A DNA stretch of 64,000 nucleotides from Deltaproteobacteria bacterium (GTDB taxonomy: Bacteria; Myxococcota_A; Polyangia; GCA-2747355; JADLHG01), in contig JADLHG010000041.1 in NCBI GenBank assembly GCA_020848905.1, positions 1-64,000 of the forward strand, in the 5' to 3' direction. Shown here piece by piece: positions 43,833 to 52,518 of this stretch (position 1 is the first letter of the stretch; the number at the start of each line of letters is the position of its first letter). Below the pieces are notes generated by a model, which made no database searches, was not told the origin of the DNA, and saw only the letters and a list, made by a program, of their open reading frames with translations. The position numbers and the translations under genes are program-made.

Positions 43833-45977
43833 TCGTACGTTTACGGGGTTGACGCGCTTCCGGCGCCGCCAGCAGGCGAGGACCGCCAGCGTCAGCAGAC
43901 CGCCGCCCGCCGCACGGCCGGGAGAGCTTTGACACGCGCAGCCGCCGGTCGGCTCGCCTGGAAGCGGCGGGGAAACGGGGCGTCCATCCGCGGGGAGCGC
44001 ACCGGAGTCCCGGCGAGGCACCACCGAGCTCGCGTCGCTCATGACGATGTTCGCGTCCACTCTGGCACCTCCGGCGTCGCTGGGACTCCGCGCGACGACA
44101 TAGGTGAAGATCTGATAGTCCTGCGTCGTGTTCGAGGTGTTGTAGGCCAGCACGTAGTAGCTCGCACCGGGCAGAAGCGGCTTCGTCGGCGCGTCGGCGT
44201 CGATCGTGAGGCTCCCCGCGCCCGCGGCGACGGTGTGGTCCGCGATGGGGCTCTGCCCGGTTCGATAGATCACGGCGCCGCCGCCTCGCCCCCAGAACCC
44301 CACGGAAGGCACGGGATCCAGGCTCGCGGCCTTCCGGAGATAGATACGCAACACGCGAGCGTTCTTGGGCACGTCGATGCGCCACTGGATTGACCCCGGC
44401 ACCTCACTCAACGTGCGGATGACGTCCCGTCCCGGTGCCCAGCCGCGCAAGGAAGTCTCGTTCGGCAGCTGGATGAAGCGCCCGCAGCGATCGGGCCAGC
44501 CGCGCGCGGCGAGCTCCTGCGTCGCGATCGCGGCCAGTCCGCTGTCCTCCGCCTCGGCCAGCGCGAGAAGGAGCGTCCCCGCCTCGGCGATCGTGGCCAG
44601 CGGATAGAGCGTCGCCATGGTCCGATAGATCACGTCGTCCACGCGCTCCGCGCGAAGAGCGCGCTGCCGAATGCGCCAGAGGGCACGGCTCCAGACCAGG
44701 CTCGCCTCGTGCGACTCCTTGCCCACCACCGCCTCGCACGAGGTGGAGCCGACGAGCCGGCGCACAGCGCCATTCTTCCCCCCGGCGTACTCGCCATGGT
44801 CCGGGTTGCTCGTGTAGATCGACGGCCAGAGATCAGCGAAGGCCTCGTTGAGCGCGGCCGGGGCCTCGTTGAAGCCCAGCGGATCCAGCGAGGACCTGAG
44901 CTTCGAGGTCTCGGCCACGACATTATGCGTGTACTCGTGGCAGACGACCTCCCCGTCGTAGGCGAAGTCGATGCCATTGTACTGGGCGAACACCAGGTCG
45001 GGTCGCCCGTCGCGGTCCAGGTCTCCATGATAGGCCGGGCCCCCGGAGAGCCAGCTTCCCGTGGGCGGGGGAAGGTTGACGAAGACGCGGATCGGCAGGC
45101 TCGTGCTCTGTCGGCGGTAGTCGAAGCGACGGGCGAGCCAGCGGTGATAGCTGTCCACCTGATAGTACGCTTGCACCTCCGAGAAGGCGTCGTCGACGCT
45201 CGGCTCGTCGGGGAGGTAGAGAAAGTTCCCCTGCGAGTCGGCGGTGGCGCGCCGAACGCAGGCCAGGGCCGGACTGACGACGGGGCAGGCCGAGACGCTG
45301 GCGAAGGGACCTAGCAGGAGCGTGGAACCCACTAGCCCCGCCAACTCCACCTCGGTGTGCGGGCCGACGACGGGGTTGAGGAGGTACGCGTTCCCGCGGG
45401 CCGAGACGCGGGTCGAGCGAGACATCAGGAGCTGGCCATCCTGGGCATCCACGAGCACCTCGAGGCGCTCCTGGCCGGGCGTCTCCGCGAGGTCGACCTG
45501 CCAGACCCAGCGAGTTGGCGGCAGAGCTCCCCAGATCGCGAGCGTCGAGCGTTCGCGGGTGAACGTGGGGAAAGCGCGCTCGACGGCGTTTTCGGCCCGC
45601 GCGCGCGTGTGCAGGGGCGGCGATCCCGCGGGCCGCGATGTAAGCTCCCCCGACACCGCGACGATCTGGTCGTGGAGGACGAGCACGCCGAGCTCGCCAT
45701 CCACCACTGGCCAGCCCGCGTGCCGCTGACCGATGCGCGCGACATAGCCGCCCGGGACGGGAATCACCCGTGCTAGGTGCAGCTCCGCGTGCGGTACCTT
45801 CAGGTCCTCGTCCCGCCGGGTGAGATAGTCGATCGTCGAACGAGGTCCGTTCGGCGCGGCTACCCGCAGGCGTGCTACGAGCTGCGCCGACACGGGGCGG
45901 GGAGCGAGGCAGCAGCTCGTGGCGAGGAGCAGGGCGACGCGAACGAACCCCCGCAGACAGCGCTCCGAGCCGCTCAA
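43536..45977 (-). CDS. Secreted M4-type metalloprotease with MYXO-CTERM-like tail
   Basis: Start TTG 45977, with GGAGG nine bases upstream and a TTGA overlap with the preceding gene. Signal peptide (VALLLATSCCLAPRPVSA), FTP/PepSY-like propeptide (HAGWPVVDGELGVLVL), then catalytic HEYTH (347-351) and the third ligand Glu 378 in NEAFADLW, the thermolysin pattern. A C-terminal beta domain leads to CACQSS, a hydrophobic helix LLTLAVLACW and RRRKR, a MYXO-CTERM sorting tail. The frame then continues about 97 residues over the opposite-strand gene, which is abnormal: TAA lies one frame away at 43841-43843. So the real end is probably near 43841, with a one-base indel. Confidence 0.85.
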   Translation of the reverse strand: MSGSERCLRGFVRVALLLATSCCLAPRPVSAQLVARLRVAAPNGPRSTIDYLTRRDEDLKVPHAELHLARVIPVPGGYVARIGQRHAGWPVVDGELGVLVLHDQIVAVSGELTSRPAGSPPLHTRARAENAVERAFPTFTRERSTLAIWGALPPTRWVWQVDLAETPGQERLEVLVDAQDGQLLMSRSTRVSARGNAYLLNPVVGPHTEVELAGLVGSTLLLGPFASVSACPVVSPALACVRRATADSQGNFLYLPDEPSVDDAFSEVQAYYQVDSYHRWLARRFDYRRQSTSLPIRVFVNLPPPTGSWLSGGPAYHGDLDRDGRPDLVFAQYNGIDFAYDGEVVCHEYTHNVVAETSKLRSSLDPLGFNEAPAALNEAFADLWPSIYTSNPDHGEYAGGKNGAVRRLVGSTSCEAVVGKESHEASLVWSRALWRIRQRALRAERVDDVIYRTMATLYPLATIAEAGTLLLALAEAEDSGLAAIATQELAARGWPDRCGRFIQLPNETSLRGWAPGRDVIRTLSEVPGSIQWRIDVPKNARVLRIYLRKAASLDPVPSVGFWGRGGGAVIYRTGQSPIADHTVAAGAGSLTIDADAPTKPLLPGASYYVLAYNTSNTTQDYQIFTYVVARSPSDAGGARVDANIVMSDASSVVPRRDSGALPADGRPVSPPLPGEPTGGCACQSSPGRAAGGGLLTLAVLACWRRRKRVNPVNVRSGGAPLRCLPDLGRAPLHALQRHGRPAGPKQPDECSLHGRVRLSCEEGVHCLLREPAVLRRRRQHTEGEHLGYLGEGRGRQTDAHHVVVEAFGEAMRG

Positions 45978-48229
45978 AGACAATAGCCTCCGAGGAAGCT
46001 CCAGTGGGTGCCGTAGCAGGTCTGGCCGGCTTCGCAGTCCTGGTTCTGGCGGTGCGGATCGCAGGCCTTGTGACAGTAGTCGTCCACGCAGGCGAGCCCC
46101 TTCGTGCTGTCGCACTTGACGCTCGGGGCGTCGGCCGTGGCGAACGAGCAGGAGGCACCAAATCCCAGAGAGCCGAGATCGGGTCCGCTGACGGCCTTGC
46201 AGAGCGCTCGCAGACCCGCGGGCAGCCCGGAGGTGGACTCGCAGCGCGTTCCAACGGGACAGCTCGGGTTGTCGTAGAGGCCCTGCGTGTCGTCGCAGAT
46301 GCGGCGGCAGAGGCTCGAATACTGGCCGGCCGAGTAGTTCCATTCGGAGACGCAGACCTGGCCCGGGCAGGCGGGGTTGTTCTCCACCCCCGCGGCCTTG
46401 TCGCAGGGGGTGGCGCACACGCCCGTCACGCAGATGAGGCCCGTGGCACAGCGGACACCGTTCTCGCAGCGCTGCCCGACCGTAGCGCTGCCTGGCGCCA
46501 GACAGACCCCTTGCGTGAAGGAGAAGGAGTCCTCCTCGCAGCGCTCGGCTCCCGTGCACGGCGGATCCGAGGCCTTCCAGGTTCTCGGGTCGCAGGCCCT
46601 CACGCACTGGCCGCTCCAGAGGCACGAGAGGCCGAGCTCGGGGTCGCAGCGCGTGGAGAGACTCCCCTGGGCGTCGCACGGGGCGCCCACCGAGGCGACG
46701 AGGCCCGGGCGTCGCGCGTAGGGCGAGCACACCCCGCCGCCGGCCTGGCTCGAGGTGGCGCAGCGCGTTCCGACGGGACACCGAGGATTGGCCAGGCCGC
46801 CCTCCTTGGGATCGCAGAGGGTCAGGCAGGCGCGAACGGTCAGATAGTCGCTGCAGGCCTGCGTGGCCTGCGCCGGGCCATCCGGATTGTTGAGGGTGCC
46901 CTTGGTGGCGTCGCAGGCTGTCTGGCAGCGCCCGCCCCCGCAGACCAGGCCCGTCACGCAGCGCGCGGAGGTCTGGTTGCACGTCTCACCCAGCTTGCTC
47001 GACGGAGCCCGCACGCAGAGCCCCCCTGACGGTACGCTGACCCGCTCGACGCAGGTCTCGTTGGCCGCGCAGCGCGAGCTGGCGGCAGCGGGATCGCAGA
47101 TGGGCTGGCAGATCTCCTCGACACAGGCGAGCGCGGCCTGGCACTGGAGGGTGGGCACGCTCGGGTCGCAGCGCGCTCCCAGGGCGAGGGGGCCCGCGGG
47201 CGGCGTGGCGGGGAGGCGCTGGCACAAGCCCGGAGAGGGAGACGCGGACGCCTGGCAGAAGGAGCCCGTCGGGCAGGTCGTGCCCTTGACCACGCCCACC
47301 TTTGGGTCGCAGCGCAGCGCGCAGGTGTCGCCGGAGACGGCTGCCTTGCAGGCGAAGCCGGTCCCGAGGGCATCGCAGGCGGGGTTGCCGATCGCGCCCT
47401 TGGTGCTGTCGCATGTCGCGCGGCAGAACGCTTCGGAGCAGAGGAAGCCTGCCTTGCAGCGCTGGGCGAGGGGGGCACACGGTTGGTCGAGCCCCTGGCT
47501 GGGGGGAGGTAGACAGACGCCTCCGAGAAAAGAGGTGGCGTTGGAGAGCGCCCCTTCGTGGAGCTCGATACACTCCGCGGTGGCCGGGCAGTCCGGATTC
47601 GCCTGCTTTCCGCGGCGCAGGTCACACGCCTTCATGCACCGCTGCGCCTCCCTGGCTAGGGGACAGAAGAGACCTTTGAGGCCGTCGCACTGCTCTGCGG
47701 CCGTGTAGCCGTCCTTGCAGGGTGCGCCGAGGCCGAGGGTCCCCGGCCGCGGCGGCGAAAACGTTCCCGTGCACTTGCCCGTCGGAGCGATCTTGGTGCT
47801 TGCGCAGTGGGTACCGGAGGGGCAGTCCGGGTTGCCTTCGGCGCCCTGAAGGGCGTCGCAGCGCCGCTTGCAGTGGGCCCAAGCGTCGCCCGCGAGCTTG
47901 AAGCAGAGGTCGTTTGCGTCCGGGCAGTCGGGGTTGCCCGACTCACCTTTCTTTTCGTCGCAGGGGACCTGACACATGCTGCGCAGGCACTTGAGACCCG
48001 CGCGGCACGGGCGCTGGCCGGGGAAGCACCAGCCGTAGCGCTCCACTGGCGCGGGAGCCGCGTCGGGCTTGACGGCTGGTACGTCGCTCGCGGCATCGCT
48101 CGCACCGCCGTCCCGCACGGGTACGGGTGCGTCTGGCGCCGCGTCACCGCCGGCCGGAGTTCCTCCGCAGGCGCCGAGAAGATACAGAAGGACCACGGTC
48201 GGCAGGCGAAGCAGTTGCCGGTCCAGCAT
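45974..48229 (-). CDS. Cys-rich repeat lipoprotein
   Basis: 751 residues. Lipobox LLGACGG (Cys 21), Asp/Ala/Pro linker, then about nine to ten repeats of the form GxPCxxxxxRCxxGLxCxxxxCxxxCDxxxGxxxNPxCPxGTxC, with over 80 Cys in all. It should be a disulfide-bonded extracellular rod or EGF-like array tethered to the outer membrane. Its TGA overlaps the TTG of the M4 protease gene, so the two are made together; the lipoprotein may be a cofactor or inhibitor of the protease, which is a guess. Confidence 0.85.
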   Translation of the reverse strand: MLDRQLLRLPTVVLLYLLGACGGTPAGGDAAPDAPVPVRDGGASDAASDVPAVKPDAAPAPVERYGWCFPGQRPCRAGLKCLRSMCQVPCDEKKGESGNPDCPDANDLCFKLAGDAWAHCKRRCDALQGAEGNPDCPSGTHCASTKIAPTGKCTGTFSPPRPGTLGLGAPCKDGYTAAEQCDGLKGLFCPLAREAQRCMKACDLRRGKQANPDCPATAECIELHEGALSNATSFLGGVCLPPPSQGLDQPCAPLAQRCKAGFLCSEAFCRATCDSTKGAIGNPACDALGTGFACKAAVSGDTCALRCDPKVGVVKGTTCPTGSFCQASASPSPGLCQRLPATPPAGPLALGARCDPSVPTLQCQAALACVEEICQPICDPAAASSRCAANETCVERVSVPSGGLCVRAPSSKLGETCNQTSARCVTGLVCGGGRCQTACDATKGTLNNPDGPAQATQACSDYLTVRACLTLCDPKEGGLANPRCPVGTRCATSSQAGGGVCSPYARRPGLVASVGAPCDAQGSLSTRCDPELGLSCLWSGQCVRACDPRTWKASDPPCTGAERCEEDSFSFTQGVCLAPGSATVGQRCENGVRCATGLICVTGVCATPCDKAAGVENNPACPGQVCVSEWNYSAGQYSSLCRRICDDTQGLYDNPSCPVGTRCESTSGLPAGLRALCKAVSGPDLGSLGFGASCSFATADAPSVKCDSTKGLACVDDYCHKACDPHRQNQDCEAGQTCYGTHWSFLGGYCL

Positions 48230-48372
48230 CGCGAGCTCCTCGTGTCGACGGGGGATCGCGACGATATCACGGAGGTCTGGAAGCCCGGTAGCGAGGTCGG
48301 CGCGACGCGTTGTGGCGCTCAGGAGATCGACGCTCGGCGGGGGTTAGACGCGGGTTAGAGGATCGCGGCGGG

Positions 48373-50100
48373 TTAGGGCTCGACCGCGGGCGGCGCGGCG
48401 GGGGCCTCGGGGATGCGGGCCAGCACCTGCGCCTGCTGGATCGCGTCGAGCACGCCCTTCTGCACAGCGCTCGCGATCTCCGCTCGGTCGTGGGAGAGGA
48501 GCGCCGCGGGGCAGTTCATGAGCGACGGGAAGATCGTCCCGCGCAGGGCGGCGTACGCGCTGCGGTTGATGAGTCGACCCGCGAGGGCGACCTCCGCCAG
48601 CGTGGCGCGGTCGAGAGGGTGCGCGACCCGGATGATCTCCGCCGCCCGCTGGCCGGCCCGTAGATGCCGCAGGTCGGCGCTGGCGCCCCACTCGGTGACC
48701 ACGTGCGTGACGAACCGCCCCGGCGTCGTCACGCGCCCCTGCAGGCTCGCGACGCCCACGGCGGGCTCGTTCCACTTGTTGCGCGAGCGTAGCGCGATGA
48801 TGGCCTTGCCCTCGGGGGCTCGCGCCGCCCCCTCCATGAAGTTCTTCTGACCGCCCGGCGAGCTCACGTAGCGCACGATGGGCTGCCCGTCGTCGCCGCG
48901 CACACGCGCTCCCGCGTCGTCCCGCGCCACCACCTGCTCGGCCCCGGTGTTGCCGCTCAGATCCACCTCCAGCGCCGTGTTGACCGCGTGCATCCCGCCG
49001 ATGCGGGCGATGCGCCGCGGGTCGTTCACCACGTCGGCCGGAAGCAGCTTCACGTTCGGGTTGCCGTCCACCGCGGCGTAGAGCTGCCCGTCTCCGTGCG
49101 CGAAGCTGGCCACCACCTCCCGCACGGCGTTCTCGCCGCGCAGAAGCGGACGCGCCCAGTTGCCGAGCATCTCGGTGTGGATCTTCAGGCCGCGCTTGTC
49201 CGCCACCGCCGTGCCGAAGCCGGTGAGCGCCGCACCGATCCCGGCCTGCACCGTGGCCCCGTCGGGGATGAGCCGCGCGGCGTGGCCCATGAGCACCGTC
49301 TCGAGCGGGTTCGGGTCCCGGTCGTTCAGCGTGGCCATCGGCGATTGCGTCCGGTAGAAGGCGGTGACGTCTCCGAGGCGCAGCGTGTTGCTCGCCACGA
49401 ACGGGACGAAGGGATTCATCTCGGCCACGATCTGGCCGCCGCGCCGGAGCACCTGCGCGATGGCGGGGACCGTCACGCCGCTGTCCGTGCCGAGCGAGAC
49501 CTGGAGCTCGCGCAGCCTCTCGGGGTTCGCGAGCGCGCCTGCGATGTCCTGCACTACGTTCCCTTGTGCGTCACGCGGCAGGCCCACCTTAACCACCACC
49601 GTGTCCACGAGCTTGTCCGGTGTGCCGCGCCTGAGATCCCGGGCCATCTCGTAGAGCGAGATCGGCCGATAGTTCGGCACCGTGCCGCGCGTGACGGCGT
49701 CGCGGTTACCCTTGGAGATGAACATCACGTCGTGCTCGATGCCGGGCATCGGGTTGAAGGTGTTGCGCGAGGCGAAGGTGGCCATCCAGCGCAGGAGCGT
49801 GGTCTGGCCGGTCTGCTGATGGTGGTCGCGCGCCACGGGCTCGAGAAAGAAGAACAGGTCCGCGTTGGGCATCGCGGAGCCGGTGGCCACGAGGACCTTC
49901 TTGCCGGCCAGCCGCTGGGCCGCCTCGGGCATTCCCGGGACCTCGACGGGAGCCGGACGTTCGCGGCCTCCCGCGAGCGGGCGTTCGGCGCGAGCCGCCC
50001 GGCCCCGTTCGGCGCGAACCGGCGACTCGGCGAGGGGAAGGGCGCTCACGCCGCAGAGCAGCGCGAGCAGAGTCCCGAGGCGTGGTGCACGACGCGACAT
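48373..50100 (-). CDS. Exported acetyl-CoA hydrolase/transferase-like protein
   Basis: 575 residues from ATG 50100, with GGAG eight bases upstream. Signal peptide LGTLLALLCGVSALPLAESPVRA. The body follows the 4-hydroxybutyrate CoA-transferase/acetyl-CoA hydrolase family: QIVAEMNPFVPF, LIPDGATVQAGIGAALTG, LKIHTEMLGNW, MHAVNTALEVDLSGNTG (370-386, includes the Glu of the usual NxALEVDL site), SSPGGQKNFMEGA and VTHVVTEWGASADLRHL. So the active-site Glu region is kept. CoA esters are not expected outside the cytoplasm, so its substrate is a puzzle. Family call is strong; location is inferred from the signal peptide. Confidence 0.85.
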   Translation of the reverse strand: MSRRAPRLGTLLALLCGVSALPLAESPVRAERGRAARAERPLAGGRERPAPVEVPGMPEAAQRLAGKKVLVATGSAMPNADLFFFLEPVARDHHQQTGQTTLLRWMATFASRNTFNPMPGIEHDVMFISKGNRDAVTRGTVPNYRPISLYEMARDLRRGTPDKLVDTVVVKVGLPRDAQGNVVQDIAGALANPERLRELQVSLGTDSGVTVPAIAQVLRRGGQIVAEMNPFVPFVASNTLRLGDVTAFYRTQSPMATLNDRDPNPLETVLMGHAARLIPDGATVQAGIGAALTGFGTAVADKRGLKIHTEMLGNWARPLLRGENAVREVVASFAHGDGQLYAAVDGNPNVKLLPADVVNDPRRIARIGGMHAVNTALEVDLSGNTGAEQVVARDDAGARVRGDDGQPIVRYVSSPGGQKNFMEGAARAPEGKAIIALRSRNKWNEPAVGVASLQGRVTTPGRFVTHVVTEWGASADLRHLRAGQRAAEIIRVAHPLDRATLAEVALAGRLINRSAYAALRGTIFPSLMNCPAALLSHDRAEIASAVQKGVLDAIQQAQVLARIPEAPAAPPAVEP

Positions 50101-50140
50101 GGCGTTTCTCCAGGTGCCGGAAGACCCTGCGGTCAAGCCG

Positions 50141-51100
50141 CTACTCCCACGCTTCGTAACGGGCCGAACGCTCCTTGCCGGGCTGCGGCTCGGGGCCGAG
50201 CAGCCGCATCGGATCCTGCTGCGCGATCTGACGGAAGAGCTCCAGGTTGAGCGGGTTCATGCCGTAGAAGAGGACGGAGACCGCCTCGTTGGCCGACCAC
50301 TTGAGCTTGGACTCGATCGTCGTGCCGGCCTCGGAGCGGTTCGTGCCGACGAACCAGGCGAAGGGGACGGCGGTGGGCGTCGCGTCCACGCCGGCGCCGC
50401 GCGCGCGGTTGTTGCCGTACTCGTTCGGTCGGAGCGCGCGCTGGCCCGCCTCGCGCTGCAGGCGCGCCTGGTCCTCGGCCGTGAGCGCCTCGACGCCGAC
50501 GCCCATCGTGTAGAGGTAGCAGTGTCCCGCGTTGCGCTGGTACGCGGGGGGATTCGCCATCCAGGCCCTGGCCTGTGCGATGCGCTGCGGACCGAGGTGC
50601 ACGGGGATCAGCACGCGCGTCAGGTCGGGGGAGGCGCCGGGGGCGTGAACCTGGTCCGGCGTGCCGTTCGGATAGTAGTACTGACGGGTGTCGCCGCCGT
50701 TGCCAGGCACCGCGCCGGCGAGGGTGTTCACCCCGTCGAAGGAGAGGCGTCGGTACTGACCGACGGGGGCGACGAGCGCGCAGCCGTTGGTCTCGTTGAA
50801 GGTCTGAAGGATGGCGTCCATGACCGGCCCCTGCGCGTAGGGGATGATCAGCCGCGTGACGGGCCGGCGCTGCGTCCCCGCGCGGACCTCGACCACCGGC
50901 AGGTTGTGCTGCGCGGCGATAGCGCGGGCTGCCGCTGCGACCCATTGGCCACCCTGGCGGACGGCCTCGCGGCGGGGCAGGTCCCCGGGGGCGGCGGGCA
51001 CGCCGGGAACCCGGGCCAGCGCCGGTAGGGCACCGCCGAGGATCACGCTGGCCAGCAGCGTTCCGACGGCAAGGTGAAGGCGAGTGGACGTTGCGCGCAT
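50141..51100 (-). CDS. Secreted protein, tandem paralogue 1
   Basis: 319 residues from ATG 51100, with GGAGA eight bases upstream. Signal peptide AVGTLLASVILGGALPALA. Shares most of its length with the gene at 51324: GDLPRREAVRQGGQWVAAAAR, IAAQHNLPVVEVRAGTQRR, IIPYAQGPVMDAILQTFNE, LTRVLIPVHLGPQRIAQA, NAGHCYLYTMGVGVEAL and ESKLKWSANEAVSVLFYGMNP. Two Cys are conserved and may pair. No known family recognised. 40 bp upstream of the CoA-transferase-like gene, same strand, so probably one transcript. Confidence 0.8.
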   Translation of the reverse strand: MRATSTRLHLAVGTLLASVILGGALPALARVPGVPAAPGDLPRREAVRQGGQWVAAAARAIAAQHNLPVVEVRAGTQRRPVTRLIIPYAQGPVMDAILQTFNETNGCALVAPVGQYRRLSFDGVNTLAGAVPGNGGDTRQYYYPNGTPDQVHAPGASPDLTRVLIPVHLGPQRIAQARAWMANPPAYQRNAGHCYLYTMGVGVEALTAEDQARLQREAGQRALRPNEYGNNRARGAGVDATPTAVPFAWFVGTNRSEAGTTIESKLKWSANEAVSVLFYGMNPLNLELFRQIAQQDPMRLLGPEPQPGKERSARYEAWE

Positions 51101-51323
51101 GGGTCGAATCTCCGTTTCCCGTGGACAGAGGGCTGGCCGTCGAGGCCGCATTCTCGCGGCTCCGTACGAGCACGCCCCGTGCCACGTCCAGGGGCCGGAA
51201 ACCCCACACCTCGTCGGGTGGGACCTGAAGGGCCTTCGGAGAGTGGGACGGCAGAATCCAGCGGAATCGGAGAGCTCTTCCCTGCGGATGGATCCCCATG
51301 GGCTCGGGCGGCAAGCTATTCGC

Positions 51324-52310
51324 CTACTCCCAGGATTCGTAGCGGGCGGAGCGCTCCTTGCCCGGCTGCGGCTCGGGCCCGAGCAGGCGCGTGGGGTCCT
51401 CTCGCGCGATCTGGCGGAAGAGCTCCAGGTTGAGCGGGTTCATGCCGTAGAAGACCACTGAGACGGCTTCATTGGCCGACCACTTGAGCTTGGACTCGAT
51501 CGTGGTGCCGGCCTCGGAGCGGCTGGTGCCCACGAACCAGGCGAAGGGGTACGCGGTGGGGGTTGTGTCCAGGCTCCCAGTTCGCTCATGCGGGGTGTAC
51601 TGCTCGGTGAGACCCGTGGGCCGGAGCTCGCGCTGCCCCGCCTCCCGGGCCATGCGCGTCCGGTCCTCGGCGGAGAGCGCCTCGACCCCCACGCCCATTG
51701 TGTAGAGGTAGCAGTGCCCGGAGTTGCGCTGGTACGCGGGCGGGTTCTCCATCCAATGCTTCGCCTGGGCGATGCGCTGCGGGCCCAGGTAGATCGGAAT
51801 CAGGGTGCGCGTGACGTCGGGGGAGGCGCCCGGTGCGTGCACCACGTCGGGCGGCTCGACGGGGACATACCAGCCTCGGGTGTCGCTCCCGGCGTGGGGC
51901 TGCGAACCTCTGTACGTATAGACCCCGTCGAAGCTCAGCCGTCGGTACGGCCCGACGGGGGCCACCATCACGCACCCGTTGCGCTCGTTGAAGGTCTGCA
52001 GGATGGTGTCCATCACCGGCCCCTGCGCGTACGGGATGACCAGCCGCGTGACCGGTCGGCGCTGCGTCCCCGCACGGACCTCCACCACGGGCAAGTTGTG
52101 CTGCGCGGCGATCGTGCGCGCGGCGGCGGCGACCCACTGGCCTCCTTGCCGGACGGCCTCTTGCCGGGGCAGATCGCCCGGGATGGGAGGCAGGACCGGG
52201 TTGCGGGCCCGAGCGAACCCCGCGTCGAGCAGCAGTCCCGCAGTGAGCAGAGGCCAGAGGATGCGGCCTGCGCCGTGCCCGAACCGGCGGCGGCGGAAGA
52301 ACGGGTGCAT
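51324..52310 (-). CDS. Secreted protein, tandem paralogue 2
   Basis: 328 residues from ATG 52310, with AGGAGG six bases upstream. Signal peptide (ILWPLLTAGLLLDAGFARA). Highly similar to the paralogue at 50141 throughout; the main differences are a middle insert region (about residues 110-135 and 225-245). DNA identity is high in several blocks, indicating a fairly recent tandem duplication. Function unknown. First gene of the probable unit 52310 to 48373. Confidence 0.8.
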   Translation of the reverse strand: MHPFFRRRRFGHGAGRILWPLLTAGLLLDAGFARARNPVLPPIPGDLPRQEAVRQGGQWVAAAARTIAAQHNLPVVEVRAGTQRRPVTRLVIPYAQGPVMDTILQTFNERNGCVMVAPVGPYRRLSFDGVYTYRGSQPHAGSDTRGWYVPVEPPDVVHAPGASPDVTRTLIPIYLGPQRIAQAKHWMENPPAYQRNSGHCYLYTMGVGVEALSAEDRTRMAREAGQRELRPTGLTEQYTPHERTGSLDTTPTAYPFAWFVGTSRSEAGTTIESKLKWSANEAVSVVFYGMNPLNLELFRQIAREDPTRLLGPEPQPGKERSARYESWE

Positions 52311-52518
52311 GCAAGACCTCCTGGCCTCTTCGGGGCCCGAAGGACGACGTGGGAGCATCGTCTGGTTTGGTGCGCGCGGAGTGCACGCGCGGTGCCACGC
52401 GCGATGCCGTTACATTACGCGCCGATGCATAGGGTGCGGGCCGGCCTGGGGGCTTGCCAGCCGGCCGCGTCGTCGCAGAATCGAAGGGTCGGACGCGTGG
52501 AGGAGCGGCGCGTGCCCC

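Noticed and set aside
43850-43870. TTGACG promoter-like box
   Set aside because: Lies between convergent gene ends with no -10 box and no downstream plus-strand gene.
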